Numbered from the stretch's first letter, positions 26,523-35,995 are shown. The stretch: 64,000 bases of DNA from CANMXU01 sp052030545 (GCF_052030545.1 NZ_JBPDIH010000002.1:248001-312000); one strand, 5' to 3'. Numbers and translations: made by a program. Notes: generated by a model from the sequence alone, not told the origin.

Positions 26523-26936
26523 TTATGCCTCTTGTGCCGCAATTGAAACATCATAAACACCTGCCGCGCGTGCAGAGTCCATTACTTTGATCAAGACATC
26601 GGTGGTCGCTTTTTTATCCGCTTGAATAACCACAGTACCTTGCGGATTTTCAGCTTTTAAACGTTCAATATTCGCTTGCACGGCACGAACATCAACGCGG
26701 CGTTTATTAATCCAAATTTCACCTTTATCACTGATCGCCACTAAAATATTGGCACGCTCTTTTTTCACCGCAGTTGCCGCTTCAGGGCGATTTACTTCAA
26801 TGCCCGCTTCTTTGACAAATGAGGCAGTTACGATAAAAAATATCAATAGGATAAATACAACGTCCAACATCGGCGTCATATTAATTTCTTCGCTTTCTTC
26901 TTGTTCTTGAATAACTTTCGCTAAAGGAGAACGCAT
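26523..26936 (-). CDS. exbD: ExbD/TolR-type biopolymer transport protein
   Basis: Single-pass channel partner of ExbB, 137 residues. The helix and its proton-relay Asp are visible in NMTPMLDVVFILLIFFIVTASF (Asp25), and the periplasmic part ends in the usual alpha/beta domain (VVIQADKKATTDVLIKVMDSARAAGV). Order exbB-exbD-tonB with 66- and 3-bp gaps fits one operon. Confidence 0.95.
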   Translation of the reverse strand: MRSPLAKVIQEQEESEEINMTPMLDVVFILLIFFIVTASFVKEAGIEVNRPEAATAVKKERANILVAISDKGEIWINKRRVDVRAVQANIERLKAENPQGTVVIQADKKATTDVLIKVMDSARAAGVYDVSIAAQEA

Positions 26937-27002
26937 ACTTAAACTCTCTTATTAAAGCGCCAATTATGAGTAACTGGCACGATGTTGTTATAACAGCTTG
27001 GC

Positions 27003-27530
27003 TTATTTGGTTACCGTTAAGCTGTCTTCTAATAACTCACTTTCGCGTTTGGCATTTCGCTGCAACCAGGTCACTAAAAATACCCCTGATAGTGATCCCA
27101 CCATGCCTGCCATGGTTGGAATAGTTGCTTGTGAAACCCCTGACGCCATAGACCGTGCATTGCCACTACCTGAAATTGCCATCACATCAAATACTTGGAT
27201 CATGCCAGTTACTGTGCCTAACAAACCAAGTAACGGACATAACACCACCAAAGATTGAATTAAGGCAATATTGGTAGTTAATGTGGCACTGCCACGGGCA
27301 ATAAGTGCTTGTCTAATTTGCATTGCATTCCACGAGGTTTGCTCAGCTCTGTTTTGCCAGGTATTTTTAATGCTTTTTTTCAGCTTTTTATAGCCATAAA
27401 AAACAAATACTAAACGTTCAAATATCAACAGCCACATTAGGGCAATAACAGCGGCAATGACGGTTAATACTTGACCGCCAGTTTCCAAAAAATCGCGGAT
27501 AGCATTCATCATTTCGATGAGCTCAATCAC
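27003..27530 (-). CDS. exbB: ExbB-type MotA/TolQ proton channel protein
   Basis: Inner-membrane channel subunit of 175 residues, with an N-terminal helix (about 18-38) and two more within the conserved VVLCPLLGLLGTVTGMIQVFDVMA block. This is the short ExbB2 form that lacks a long cytoplasmic N-terminal extension. Start taken as GTG at 27528-27530, with GGGAG 8 bp upstream and 3 bp after the preceding stop; ATG codons 6 and 7 residues in are alternatives. Confidence 0.92.
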   Translation of the reverse strand: MIELIEMMNAIRDFLETGGQVLTVIAAVIALMWLLIFERLVFVFYGYKKLKKSIKNTWQNRAEQTSWNAMQIRQALIARGSATLTTNIALIQSLVVLCPLLGLLGTVTGMIQVFDVMAISGSGNARSMASGVSQATIPTMAGMVGSLSGVFLVTWLQRNAKRESELLEDSLTVTK

Positions 27531-27533
27531 AAT

Positions 27534-28955
27534 TTATGCTCCCTTTTCAGCTCGCTCGGCAATAATGCCAGTGCTTTCTTGTTGTAAAATATTAATAATT
27601 TTACGGCTGCGACTATTTAGGAAAGTAAATAAGAACACCATAGGAATCGCCACGACTAAACCAAGCACGGTAGTAACAAGTGCTTGTGAAATACCGCCAG
27701 CCATTAATTTCGGGTCACCAGTACCAAATAAGGTAATCGCTTGGAAGGTATTGATCATCCCGGTTACCGTGCCTAATAAACCAATAAGCGGCGCAACAAC
27801 GGAAATAATTTTAATTAGGGTTAACTTGCTCGAGAGTTTTGGCACTTCCCGTAAAATCGACTCAGATAGTTTCAGCTCTAAAGTTTCATTATCAACATTA
27901 GCGCCTTCGGTTTTCACCATCATCACGCGCCCTAATGGGTTATCGCTACTTGGTGTATCAGACTTAAGCTGACGATTAACTTTATTGCCGACAATCACCA
28001 ATGAAATAAAGCGCTCTAGGGCAATTAATAAACCAATCGCGCCAATGGCTAAAATGATGTAACCAACCGGGCCTCCCTGCTCTACTCGCTCCATGGTATC
28101 TGGCGCTTGAACTAATAAACTTAAGATTGAACCGCCGGTTGGATCCAAAGCAAAGGTGGCGGAGGTTTGGCTATTTTCTAAGTCTTGCGCTGTGGCTAAA
28201 TGGCGTGAAGACGGCTGTCTAATCAACTCAGCAACCGACCCCGTTTCATTGACATATTCAAGGTATTTACCGTCAGCGATTAAGTTAAAACCACCCACAC
28301 GAATAACATCTTTATTAACACGCTCGCCGTTAGCATTAACCACTTCGCGGTTAAAACGACTCACTTTGCCGGTTTCTGTCATCTCACGTTGCAGTTCAAA
28401 CCATAAACGTTCAATTTCTTCAATTGAGGCAAGTTTTGACGTTGACCCCATGCTTTGGGCAAACTCATTTAAAAATACGCCACGGTTAGGAATTTGCGCA
28501 GAAATTACCGACGTTTGAAACTTACTACGGGTATCGCCAGCAACTTGCTGAAGCACACCAAATAACTCTTTCAATTCCCCTAAACGTTTGTTTAACGCTT
28601 CAGTTTGATTGGCTAAAGTCACTTCATTTTTTTGAAAGTCTTGCTCTAAACGTGTACTTAAATTAATTGCTTGGTCACGCTTGTTTTGCGCCGCAGTTAA
28701 TAAAGCACCTTGCTCGGCAACCTTACTTTTAAATTCGGCTTCGCGTTGCTGATTTTGCGCACTTTGTGCGGCACTGCCTTGCGCTAATTGGTTTAATAAT
28801 TCATCAAGATTAGCAGCTTCTTCAGCAGCATTGGCGTTAATGCCAACGGCTGATAATAATAAGGTCGCACAGCTGGCTTTGCCTAAACGTGAAAATAATT
28901 TTTTCATAGTAAACATGTCTTTAGTTAGTCTAATTTTGGGTAAAAAAGCGTTCAT
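27534..28955 (-). CDS. TtpC-like MotA/TolQ/ExbB protein with periplasmic coiled-coil domain
   Basis: Accessory energiser of the TonB2 system. Near its N-terminus is a signal sequence (from MKKLFSRL, cleaved near NANAAEE), then a long helical, coiled-coil periplasmic region (about 50-270), and at the C-terminus a full MotA/TolQ/ExbB channel domain (APLIGLLGTVTGMINTFQAI). This architecture is that of TtpC in Vibrio. I start at ATG 28953-28955 because AAGGGA lies 5 bp before it, giving 473 residues; a start 16 codons later (28907) would place the signal peptide at the very N-terminus but lacks a ribosome site. Confidence 0.9.
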   Translation of the reverse strand: MNAFLPKIRLTKDMFTMKKLFSRLGKASCATLLLSAVGINANAAEEAANLDELLNQLAQGSAAQSAQNQQREAEFKSKVAEQGALLTAAQNKRDQAINLSTRLEQDFQKNEVTLANQTEALNKRLGELKELFGVLQQVAGDTRSKFQTSVISAQIPNRGVFLNEFAQSMGSTSKLASIEEIERLWFELQREMTETGKVSRFNREVVNANGERVNKDVIRVGGFNLIADGKYLEYVNETGSVAELIRQPSSRHLATAQDLENSQTSATFALDPTGGSILSLLVQAPDTMERVEQGGPVGYIILAIGAIGLLIALERFISLVIVGNKVNRQLKSDTPSSDNPLGRVMMVKTEGANVDNETLELKLSESILREVPKLSSKLTLIKIISVVAPLIGLLGTVTGMINTFQAITLFGTGDPKLMAGGISQALVTTVLGLVVAIPMVFLFTFLNSRSRKIINILQQESTGIIAERAEKGA

Positions 28956-28964
28956 CACAGTCCC

Positions 28965-29756
28965 TTATTCCGCAACAGTTTTAGCAGCATCAACTGGCAC
29001 TAAAATTAAGTCTGGGGCTAATTGTTTTTTGGCGATGCGTAGCGCTTTGGTAATGTTTAAGCGGTTGCTTTCAGGTAAGTCTTGCCAGCTTTGGCTTGCT
29101 TGGTTCCATTGACCTAAACGGCTGCCATCTCGTGTTTGATAAACAAAACTGACACGACCAATACGTAAAAAATCAACGTCTCGCTGCTTACCGTCTAAGA
29201 GTAAGTCACCGGTATAGGCTTCAATGGTACGACCGTATTCTGCTTCTACTTGGTAAGCTTCTAATACACGGCGAAATTTCTCAGAAACACTGACATCTGC
29301 GCGTTTTAGCATTAGCTTTAAATCGTCAACACGTTTATTACGCTCGTCCATTAAAAACGGCACATCAAGTTTCACAAAAGACTCTAAAGTGGTGATCATA
29401 CGTGCCATTAATGGTGAAATTTGACGTTCAATCACGCTTACTTGTTCCATCGAGTTGGCTAACTGCTCTAGCTCTTCCATTTGGCTATCGAGTTGGCTTT
29501 GCATTTGCTCGTTGTAAACATTTAAGCCGTCAATTTCTTTGTTGACGCCTTTAAACGCTTGTAACTTAGTTTGAACTTGACCGCTCATTGAATCGATAAG
29601 TTGTTGAGATTGGTTGGCTGACTGGTTAATCGCTGTGCCTGCCGCCACTACTTTGTTTAATTCTTGATCTTGTGCTTGAGCGGTATAAGCTAAGCTAACT
29701 AGACTTAAGCCTAAGCAAACTGCAAGGCGAGATTTCGTCAATAAAGCGCGTTTCAT
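28965..29756 (-). CDS. DUF3450 periplasmic coiled-coil protein of the TonB2 operon
   Basis: Secreted 263-residue protein with a signal peptide (MKRALLTKSRLAVCLGLSLV to AQAQ) followed by a long helical region (about 30-120) and an alpha/beta C-terminal part. DUF3450 proteins regularly precede ttpC-exbB-exbD-tonB in Alteromonadales. The ATG at 29754-29756 has AAAGG upstream; the open frame extends to a TTG at 29780 that I reject. It heads the six-gene minus-strand operon; the promoter must lie in or beyond the MITE at 29826. Confidence 0.87.
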   Translation of the reverse strand: MKRALLTKSRLAVCLGLSLVSLAYTAQAQDQELNKVVAAGTAINQSANQSQQLIDSMSGQVQTKLQAFKGVNKEIDGLNVYNEQMQSQLDSQMEELEQLANSMEQVSVIERQISPLMARMITTLESFVKLDVPFLMDERNKRVDDLKLMLKRADVSVSEKFRRVLEAYQVEAEYGRTIEAYTGDLLLDGKQRDVDFLRIGRVSFVYQTRDGSRLGQWNQASQSWQDLPESNRLNITKALRIAKKQLAPDLILVPVDAAKTVAE

Positions 29757-29825
29757 AAGTGAACCTTTTGTTAAACTCAAAACAATCTAGCAGCAGATGC
29801 GCCATAGATTGGTGTATTTTTGGTG

Positions 29826-30090
29826 ATACCAAATTGACTAAATATTTGATCATTTAGTGAGAATTAAAAGGCTTATAGGCAAGGCGCTAATTGCAAAGAA
29901 TGGTGATTCCCTTGTTAAAATTAGCAACGCTGCATATAAGCCTTTGAAACTCACCCTTCGGGCGTTCAAGAATATCATGATAACTGCACAATATTTATTT
30001 GATGTAGAACGACTATATCTTTATAAATCTTGTTTGTTCTAATGATATTCTTGCAACGCTAAGTGACTAAATATTTAATCAAATTGGTAT
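29826..30090. mobile_element. MITE (element 1), 265 bp, 32-bp inverted ends
   Basis: Left end ATACCAAATTGACTAAATAT (continuing to 29857) and right end 30059-30090 are inverted copies matching at 27 of 32 positions. A second, inner inverted pair CAAGAATATCAT / ATGATATTCTTG (near 29969 and 30043) suggests a compound element. It carries no transposase and is non-autonomous. It sits 69 bp upstream of the TonB2 operon start. Confidence 0.75.
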
Positions 30091-30149
30091 GAGAAGCTTA
30101 ACGGAGTGTTGTTACACTTAGGTTACACTAATATTGCAACTTTATTAAA

Positions 30150-30167
30150 ATGACAGTTAGGTGAACT
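30150..30167 (-). promoter_or_regulatory. Weak Pho-box-like site upstream of the TonB2 operon
   Basis: Minus strand AGTTCAC, 4 bp, CTGTCAT: one perfect and one poor 7-mer at the 11-bp spacing of Pho boxes. It is separated from the operon by the MITE. Mentioned because stronger copies occur at 35978 and 36033. Confidence 0.3.
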
Positions 30168-30202
30168 TTTTCTTACAAATCATAAAGATGGAAGCAAAAA
30201 AA

Positions 30203-30249
30203 AGGTGCAACTAACTCACCAACCTTTTGGTGGTAAATTAGCTACACCT
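30203..30249 (-). terminator. Terminator of the large TonB receptor
   Basis: A long stem (about 20 pairs, including several G-U pairs) with a TTTT/AAAA-type loop, followed on the minus strand by eight T residues (complement of 30196-30203). It begins 26 bp after the receptor stop. Confidence 0.85.
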
Positions 30250-30275
30250 ATTGAGTTAGTTACTCAATTTAACAA

Positions 30276-32966
30276 TTAAAAATCCCATTTAAAGGCAACT
30301 TCAACATCAGTTCCGCTAGTTTCACTGCGAAATAATGTCTCTGAAAATTCGATTTCTTTTTGCTGGTCTAAAATGTTTTGCACTTTAAACTTTAACGTTG
30401 TCGAATAGGTTGGATAATAGGTGTAAACCAAATCCAATGAATGGAACGGTTGCTCATACCTATCGTCTTGTCCTTCAATGCCCGGAATAATAATGCGTTC
30501 GCCAAATACGTTATAAATTAAACTGGCGGAATGATTACCATTAGGCGCATCGTAGCCTAAGTTCATATTGACCACGTATTCTGAATGACCGGTCATTCGG
30601 CGAGTAGGGTTAGTGATCGCCGCCGACACGCCAGTTTGCTCAACAACACGCTGGGTATCAATATTTACTTCTGAGTCGCTTAAGGTAATGTTTCCTGATA
30701 AAAAGAAATCGTTACCTATGCCGCCAAGAAAAGCAAAGTCTTTCATGAACTCCACTTCAACCCCGTATACTTCACCGTCATCAGCATTAGCGATAACAAT
30801 TAGCGGCGGACCGTCTTGCCCTGGCGATTGCACTGACTCAATTGGGTTTAGCATGTCTTTATAGAAAAGGCCCACCGATAAGGTTTCACCGGTATTCATG
30901 TACCATTCCCAGCGAAGGTCATAGTTTTTGATCGCGGTGGTTTCAACGCCCGGTGTACCACGTACCGGATATCCAGTTAATGGGTCAAGGTAAGTGGTTG
31001 GCGCAACTTCACGAATATCTGGGCGAATGGTGGTTTCACCGTATGAGGCGCGAAATTGCACTTCTTCACTCATAATATAGGTTAATGCCAAGGCGCCGTA
31101 TAAATCGTCTTCTTTAAACGCCATGCTAGCTAGATCTTCTTCGGTTGGCTGATTCACATCACCCGGAAAGTCAAAGCGACCAGTAGCGGGGTCGATTGGC
31201 GCAACCACTTGACGAAAATCTTCCCAACGAACACCACCGCTAATACGCCAAGTATTATCAATTAAAATATCGGCTTCAGCGTAATACGCATCAACCATTT
31301 GCGCCGAATAATAATCATCGCCAGCAACTGAGGTATCGCGAATAATTAAACCATTACCGTTAATAGGCTGATTTAAAATAACATCGTCAGTCAAAATATC
31401 GTTAAGCTTATCACCGCTAAAGTCTAATCCGTCAAACACTAAGGTATTTACATCTAATCGGCGAGCAAAGGCATCACGTGACTTGGTGATAAAATCTGCA
31501 CCGGTTTTGAGCTCAATATCAAAGTTTTTATAATATAAAGGCAGTGATACGTTGTAACCGTAGTTTTCAACTTCATCGTTTAAGTCTTGAAAGGTATAAC
31601 GTACCGCGGTGTTGGCGTTTCTTAAGCTACTTTCGTTAGTAAGGTCAAAGATACCGTCTTCGTTTTCATCGGCTAAAATAAAGCGCGTTGAAATATTACC
31701 CGGTGCGTAACGACTTGAACGGGCATCAGAGTATTTCCAATCAACACCAATATTCCACCATTTAGGAAAATTATGTGTACCGCGCACTTGGTTAGAAATA
31801 AACTCACGCTCTTCGTAAGTTACTTCATTATCACGTACACGTAAGCCATCAGAAAGCTTAACGTTATTGGTTACACCTAAGGCACTTGAGACTTGATCAA
31901 CAGTATCGCGAAGCACTGACAAGCTGTAATCAATTTTGTGATCTCGGTCGTATTCAACCCCTAAGTTAAGTGCGCCCGACCATTTAACTGAATGCTCAGT
32001 ACGGCTTGCTTGGTCAAAACCCCGTTGCAATGAAAAACTACCGTCGGTACTTTCGGTAAAGTCTTGCCCTAAAAAAAGATCAGAAACTTGCCAAGTATTA
32101 TCATGCGAGGCTGACGCTAAAAAGCCCCAGTCAAACTTACCACTTTCAAAACGATTACCGACGACTAAATCAACGCCAAAGTCTGGGTCAATGCTGTCAA
32201 TAACAGGGTCGTAATCACGATTTAATTGCGCGGCAATTTCGCGGTTTTCTTGTTGCGACAGTGCGCTTAATGGTTGGTAGTTTTGCCATAAGTTCATTAA
32301 CGCCTGAGGGGCTGCACGTGTGCCGTCGTCTTTACCCTTCCAGTCGTCACCACCACCATTGTAGGTATAGCCATCGTCTAAATTATTTGAATTTGAACCT
32401 AAGTTTCCAGCAAGGCTAAAAATAAAATCGCTTGGAATGGTTTTTAAGCGAATATCAACCACACCGCCACCAAAGTGCGCCGGCATAGAAGGTGAATACG
32501 ATTTTTGCACCGATAAAGATTCAATTATCGACGCTGGGAATAAATCAAGTGGAATAACGCTACGGGTTGGATCTGGGCTTGGCACGGCTGCGCCGTTAAG
32601 TAACGTACTTGAGTAACGTTCACCTAAACCACGGACATAAATAAATTTACCATCAACCAAGGTTAAACCTGTAACACGTCTTAATGCTGCGGCTGCGTCG
32701 CTATCGCCAGTGCGTGAGATTTGCTCAGCACCTAAAATGTCAGCAACAAAGGCTTGGTTTTTACGCTCTTCAATTACCGCACTCGCTGTACCTTTTAGTC
32801 GTGATGCTTTTACCACCACTTCTTCCATTGCATTTTGCTCAGCAACGCTTGCTTCAACATCGCTTTCTTGGGCAAATAATGCTGTTGGCAAACTGGCTAA
32901 TACCGCAATAGATAAACCTGATAAGGCAAATTTAGGCAGGCTAAAACGGTTCTTTTGAATTTTCAT
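30276..32966 (-). CDS. Large TonB-dependent receptor paired with a duplicated lipoprotein
   Basis: Outer-membrane receptor of 896 residues from the preferred ATG (32964-32966, GAGG 6 bp upstream). It has a signal peptide ending near LFAQ, a TonB box (EEVVVKA), a plug with VRGLGERYSSTLLNGAAVPSP and FGGGVVDIRLKTIP, and a barrel that ends FKWDF. The arginine-rich NxRGL/GERYSS plug type is common in Alteromonadales receptors of uncertain substrate. Upstream on the same strand is the 932-residue lipoprotein, separated by a terminator; downstream lies the TonB2 operon. Phosphate-related uptake is suggested only by Pho-like boxes. Confidence 0.9.
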   Translation of the reverse strand: MKIQKNRFSLPKFALSGLSIAVLASLPTALFAQESDVEASVAEQNAMEEVVVKASRLKGTASAVIEERKNQAFVADILGAEQISRTGDSDAAAALRRVTGLTLVDGKFIYVRGLGERYSSTLLNGAAVPSPDPTRSVIPLDLFPASIIESLSVQKSYSPSMPAHFGGGVVDIRLKTIPSDFIFSLAGNLGSNSNNLDDGYTYNGGGDDWKGKDDGTRAAPQALMNLWQNYQPLSALSQQENREIAAQLNRDYDPVIDSIDPDFGVDLVVGNRFESGKFDWGFLASASHDNTWQVSDLFLGQDFTESTDGSFSLQRGFDQASRTEHSVKWSGALNLGVEYDRDHKIDYSLSVLRDTVDQVSSALGVTNNVKLSDGLRVRDNEVTYEEREFISNQVRGTHNFPKWWNIGVDWKYSDARSSRYAPGNISTRFILADENEDGIFDLTNESSLRNANTAVRYTFQDLNDEVENYGYNVSLPLYYKNFDIELKTGADFITKSRDAFARRLDVNTLVFDGLDFSGDKLNDILTDDVILNQPINGNGLIIRDTSVAGDDYYSAQMVDAYYAEADILIDNTWRISGGVRWEDFRQVVAPIDPATGRFDFPGDVNQPTEEDLASMAFKEDDLYGALALTYIMSEEVQFRASYGETTIRPDIREVAPTTYLDPLTGYPVRGTPGVETTAIKNYDLRWEWYMNTGETLSVGLFYKDMLNPIESVQSPGQDGPPLIVIANADDGEVYGVEVEFMKDFAFLGGIGNDFFLSGNITLSDSEVNIDTQRVVEQTGVSAAITNPTRRMTGHSEYVVNMNLGYDAPNGNHSASLIYNVFGERIIIPGIEGQDDRYEQPFHSLDLVYTYYPTYSTTLKFKVQNILDQQKEIEFSETLFRSETSGTDVEVAFKWDF

Positions 32967-33056
32967 TTCATACCTCATGAAAGGATTTATTAGCGTCATG
33001 TTTTTTAAAAGTTGCTAATAAAGCCCTGAATACATAAACAAACTTAACTATTTAAA

Positions 33057-33088
33057 AAATGCTGCAAGGCTTAACCCTTGCAGCATTT
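33057..33088 (-). terminator. Terminator or attenuator between lipoprotein and receptor genes
   Basis: Perfect 13-bp stem AAATGCTGCAAGG/CCTTGCAGCATTT with a 6-nt loop and six T residues on the minus strand. Placed between two genes likely to act together, it would set the lipoprotein above the receptor in abundance. Confidence 0.88.
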
Positions 33089-33115
33089 GAGGTTTGTGCT
33101 GCTATTTGGTCGACG

Positions 33116-35914
33116 TTACTCTAAACCAACAGTCCAACCCGCAGTCCAGTCGTTTGAACCTACCGCACCAATATGGTCGGCATTGTCAAAGAAGGCATCA
33201 CCAGTAAAGTCTTTAGGTGTTGTAGTGTCGGTTGTAACCACACCGTTTAACACGTCTGACATACCTGTTGCGGTGCTGTTGTCGCTTTGCGCTACAACCC
33301 ATGTACCTAAGTCAAAGTCTGCATCTGCTGAATCTTTGGTATTTTTGAAGTTTTCTTGACAAGCAAATACTGAGTTAGTGATCACCGTATCGGCATCTTT
33401 TGCTTGGTCAACAGTAAGACCAGCTTCAAGTTCGAAACATTCGCCCATACCTGCGCCACCCGTTACCACAAAGTTATGAAGTTGTGCACGTGTTCCTTCA
33501 CGTAAGTAAATACCTTCAGAGTCTTTATCAGCAGTATCAAAACCGTTACCGATAATAGTGAAGTTAGCTAACGTTGGGTTAGATTGTGGCATTTTGTTTG
33601 GCGTTGAACCGTCGTTATCTGCTTCAATCGCGCGGTTAGCTTCACCGTCACTGTCAGCATGCTTAATTAATACATACTGTAAGTTACCGCGGTAACCGTT
33701 GTCCCAGTCAACACTGTCATCTTTGTTAGCGGTTAAAACCACATACTTAGCGTTTACCGTGCCACCGAAGAACTCAATACCGTCATCAGCATTCTCGTGA
33801 ATTTGGATATATTCAACTGTAGTACCAGAACCTACGCCACCAAACGTAATACCGTTTAATTCATTGTCTGGGGCAATTTCGTAACCAGCGTGCTTAACAA
33901 CCACGTAACGAAGCGTGCCTGAACTGTCTGTATCGTCGGTGCCGCCAAATACTGCGCCGTTTTCTGCACCTTCAACTTGTAGGGCACAGTCGCTGCCATC
34001 GCTCGGACATTTATTTGATTGCGCATTACCTAATAAGATAATACCGCCCCACTGACCGGCACTTGTTGCTTCACCTGTCATATCTTGTTGTGAAGTAAAA
34101 GTAATAGGCGCTGAAGAAGAACCATTTGCTTCAATTTGAGAATCACGACTCACCACTAAATAATCGTCACCTGAACGACCGTAAATGGTAGTACCCGCTT
34201 CAATTGATAAGGTTGCTGAGTCAGTTTTGTCACCACCAACAAATACTGCGCCGCTTAATGCGTAGATGTTGTTAGAGGTTAGGGTTAAGTCAGCCGTAAT
34301 GCGACCTGAGATTTCACACGTAGTGGTGCTACCGTCAACTGGTGAAATTGATGTAGTACCTGTTGGACAACCTTCTTCTTCAGCAGAAGCGGTAACTTCA
34401 CCACCGCCAAAACCAAATGCCCAACCGTCACGCCAGTCAGTGCTGCCATCAAAAGCACCAATGTAGTCTACGCTATCGAAAAAGGCATCTTGAGTATTTG
34501 CAACATCTTGACCCGCATCAGCAGCAATTAATGGCGAGTTAGTATCTGGTACACCATTTTCATCAATTAAGATAGAAGTGCTGATCATGTTTGAATCTTC
34601 AGCTGTGAACCAAGCTTCTAGATCAAGCAATACGCTATCGTCAGCCGCTTTTGCATTTTTAAAGTTCTCGCCATTTGAACAAGCAAGTACTGAGTTTTGC
34701 ATCACGATTTTGCCGCTTGTGGCATTATCAACTGTAACAGATGAAGTATCGCCGCCTTCAATTTCAAAACACTCGCCCATTTCGCTAGGACCAGTTACTA
34801 CGGTATTGAAGATTTTCGCTGCGGTACCTTCACGTAAATAAATACCTTCAGAGTCTTTATCAGCGGTGTCGAAGTTATTACCGATAATAGTCATGTTGGC
34901 TAACGTCGGGTTAGATTGTGGCTCTTTATCAGGAGTAGAACCGTCGTTATCTGCTTCAATAGCACGGTTAGCTTCACCGGCATTTTTAGCATGTTCAACA
35001 TAAATATGCTGCATCATGCCTTTAAAGCCGTTATCCCAGTCAATGCTGTCATCTTTGTTGCCAGTTAAGACTAAATGCTTAACATTTACTGCACCACCAA
35101 AGAACTCAACACCGTCATCCGCATTAGCATGAACTTGAATATAATCAACCGTAGTACCAGAACCAACACCGCCAAAGGTAATACCGTTTAATTCGTTATC
35201 AGGAGATACTTCGTAACCTGCATATTTAACAACAACATATTTTAATGTGCCTGAGTCATCTTCCCAGTTAGTACCACCAAATACGCCGCCTTCACCGATA
35301 CCTTCTACTTGTAAGGCACAATCGCTGCCATCGCTTGGACATTTGTTAGAAGGTGCATTACCTAAAATAACCACACCACCCCATTGGCCAGCACTCGTAG
35401 CTTCACCTTTCACATCTTGAAGTGAGGTCATGATAATTGGCTTAGCTTTAGTCCCTTCTGCGATGATTTTTGCGTCGCGGTGAACCACTAAATAGTCTTC
35501 ACCTGATTGACCAAATAATACCGCACCTGGTTCAATCGTTAAGGTAGGGTCTGAAGCGCCACGTGCTTGTTTGTTAGCCGAATCAATACCGCCAACTTCT
35601 AAGCCGCCACTTACCGCGTAAAATACTGGCTTGCCACCAGTTGACGCGACTAAGGTAGTATCTTCGGTAATTTTTTCATCTAAGGTTTGAACTTGCACAT
35701 CAAAACCAAGGGCTGCTGAAACTTCAGTTGATAATGAAGTATTTGGCTTACCTGCTAGTACTTCTTCAACCGGTGTTGTTGGCGCCGGGTTATTGATAAT
35801 GGTATCGCCAACAGAGTTATCAACATCTGACGATAAATTAATGTCACCACCACAACCGGCTAGAACTAACGCAGCGCTTACGGCACTTATTTTGAAAATA
35901 TTTTTGATTTGCAT
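33116..35914 (-). CDS. 932-residue lipoprotein with internal duplication (beta-helix-like)
   Basis: Signal ends LVLAGC with lipidated Cys21. The body consists of two homologous halves (about 98-500 and 550-932) sharing long identities, for example GEATSAGQWGG, NKCPSDGSDCALQVEG, NELNGITFGGVGSGTTV and EANRAIEADNDGSTP. Repetitive Asp/Gly-rich strands (DDGVEFFGG, KDDSIDWDNG) suggest a right-handed beta-helix. Conserved Cys pairs in each half probably form disulfides. AGGA lies 6 bp before the ATG. It precedes a TonB receptor, so a surface-exposed binding partner is plausible. No enzymatic motif is evident; function unknown. Confidence 0.85.
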   Translation of the reverse strand: MQIKNIFKISAVSAALVLAGCGGDINLSSDVDNSVGDTIINNPAPTTPVEEVLAGKPNTSLSTEVSAALGFDVQVQTLDEKITEDTTLVASTGGKPVFYAVSGGLEVGGIDSANKQARGASDPTLTIEPGAVLFGQSGEDYLVVHRDAKIIAEGTKAKPIIMTSLQDVKGEATSAGQWGGVVILGNAPSNKCPSDGSDCALQVEGIGEGGVFGGTNWEDDSGTLKYVVVKYAGYEVSPDNELNGITFGGVGSGTTVDYIQVHANADDGVEFFGGAVNVKHLVLTGNKDDSIDWDNGFKGMMQHIYVEHAKNAGEANRAIEADNDGSTPDKEPQSNPTLANMTIIGNNFDTADKDSEGIYLREGTAAKIFNTVVTGPSEMGECFEIEGGDTSSVTVDNATSGKIVMQNSVLACSNGENFKNAKAADDSVLLDLEAWFTAEDSNMISTSILIDENGVPDTNSPLIAADAGQDVANTQDAFFDSVDYIGAFDGSTDWRDGWAFGFGGGEVTASAEEEGCPTGTTSISPVDGSTTTCEISGRITADLTLTSNNIYALSGAVFVGGDKTDSATLSIEAGTTIYGRSGDDYLVVSRDSQIEANGSSSAPITFTSQQDMTGEATSAGQWGGIILLGNAQSNKCPSDGSDCALQVEGAENGAVFGGTDDTDSSGTLRYVVVKHAGYEIAPDNELNGITFGGVGSGTTVEYIQIHENADDGIEFFGGTVNAKYVVLTANKDDSVDWDNGYRGNLQYVLIKHADSDGEANRAIEADNDGSTPNKMPQSNPTLANFTIIGNGFDTADKDSEGIYLREGTRAQLHNFVVTGGAGMGECFELEAGLTVDQAKDADTVITNSVFACQENFKNTKDSADADFDLGTWVVAQSDNSTATGMSDVLNGVVTTDTTTPKDFTGDAFFDNADHIGAVGSNDWTAGWTVGLE

Positions 35915-35977
35915 GTTGTTTCCTGCTCCGCAGAATAATTGTTAAAACAAAGTTAATAATAAATTTGCCGATATCCT

Positions 35978-35995
35978 ACGACGCAAAGATGACAG
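35978..35995 (-). promoter_or_regulatory. Pho-box-like site, copy 2
   Basis: Minus strand CTGTCAT, CTTT, GCGTCGT: one perfect PhoB half-site and one four-of-seven match at 11-bp spacing. It lies 64 bp before the lipoprotein start and exactly 55 bp (five 11-bp steps) from the other copy. Confidence 0.45.

Larger units (their letters stand above)
29757..30275. other. Intergenic region between TonB2 operon and large receptor
   Basis: A 519-bp gap holding the 265-bp MITE (29826-30090), a weak Pho-box-like pair (30150-30167) and the receptor's terminator (30203-30249). The true TonB2 promoter could not be fixed. An open frame inside the MITE (29857-30042) has no support as a gene. Confidence 0.7.

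Noticed and set aside
29857..30042. 61-codon plus-strand frame
   Set aside because: Lies wholly inside the MITE; no ribosome site and no recognisable domain.
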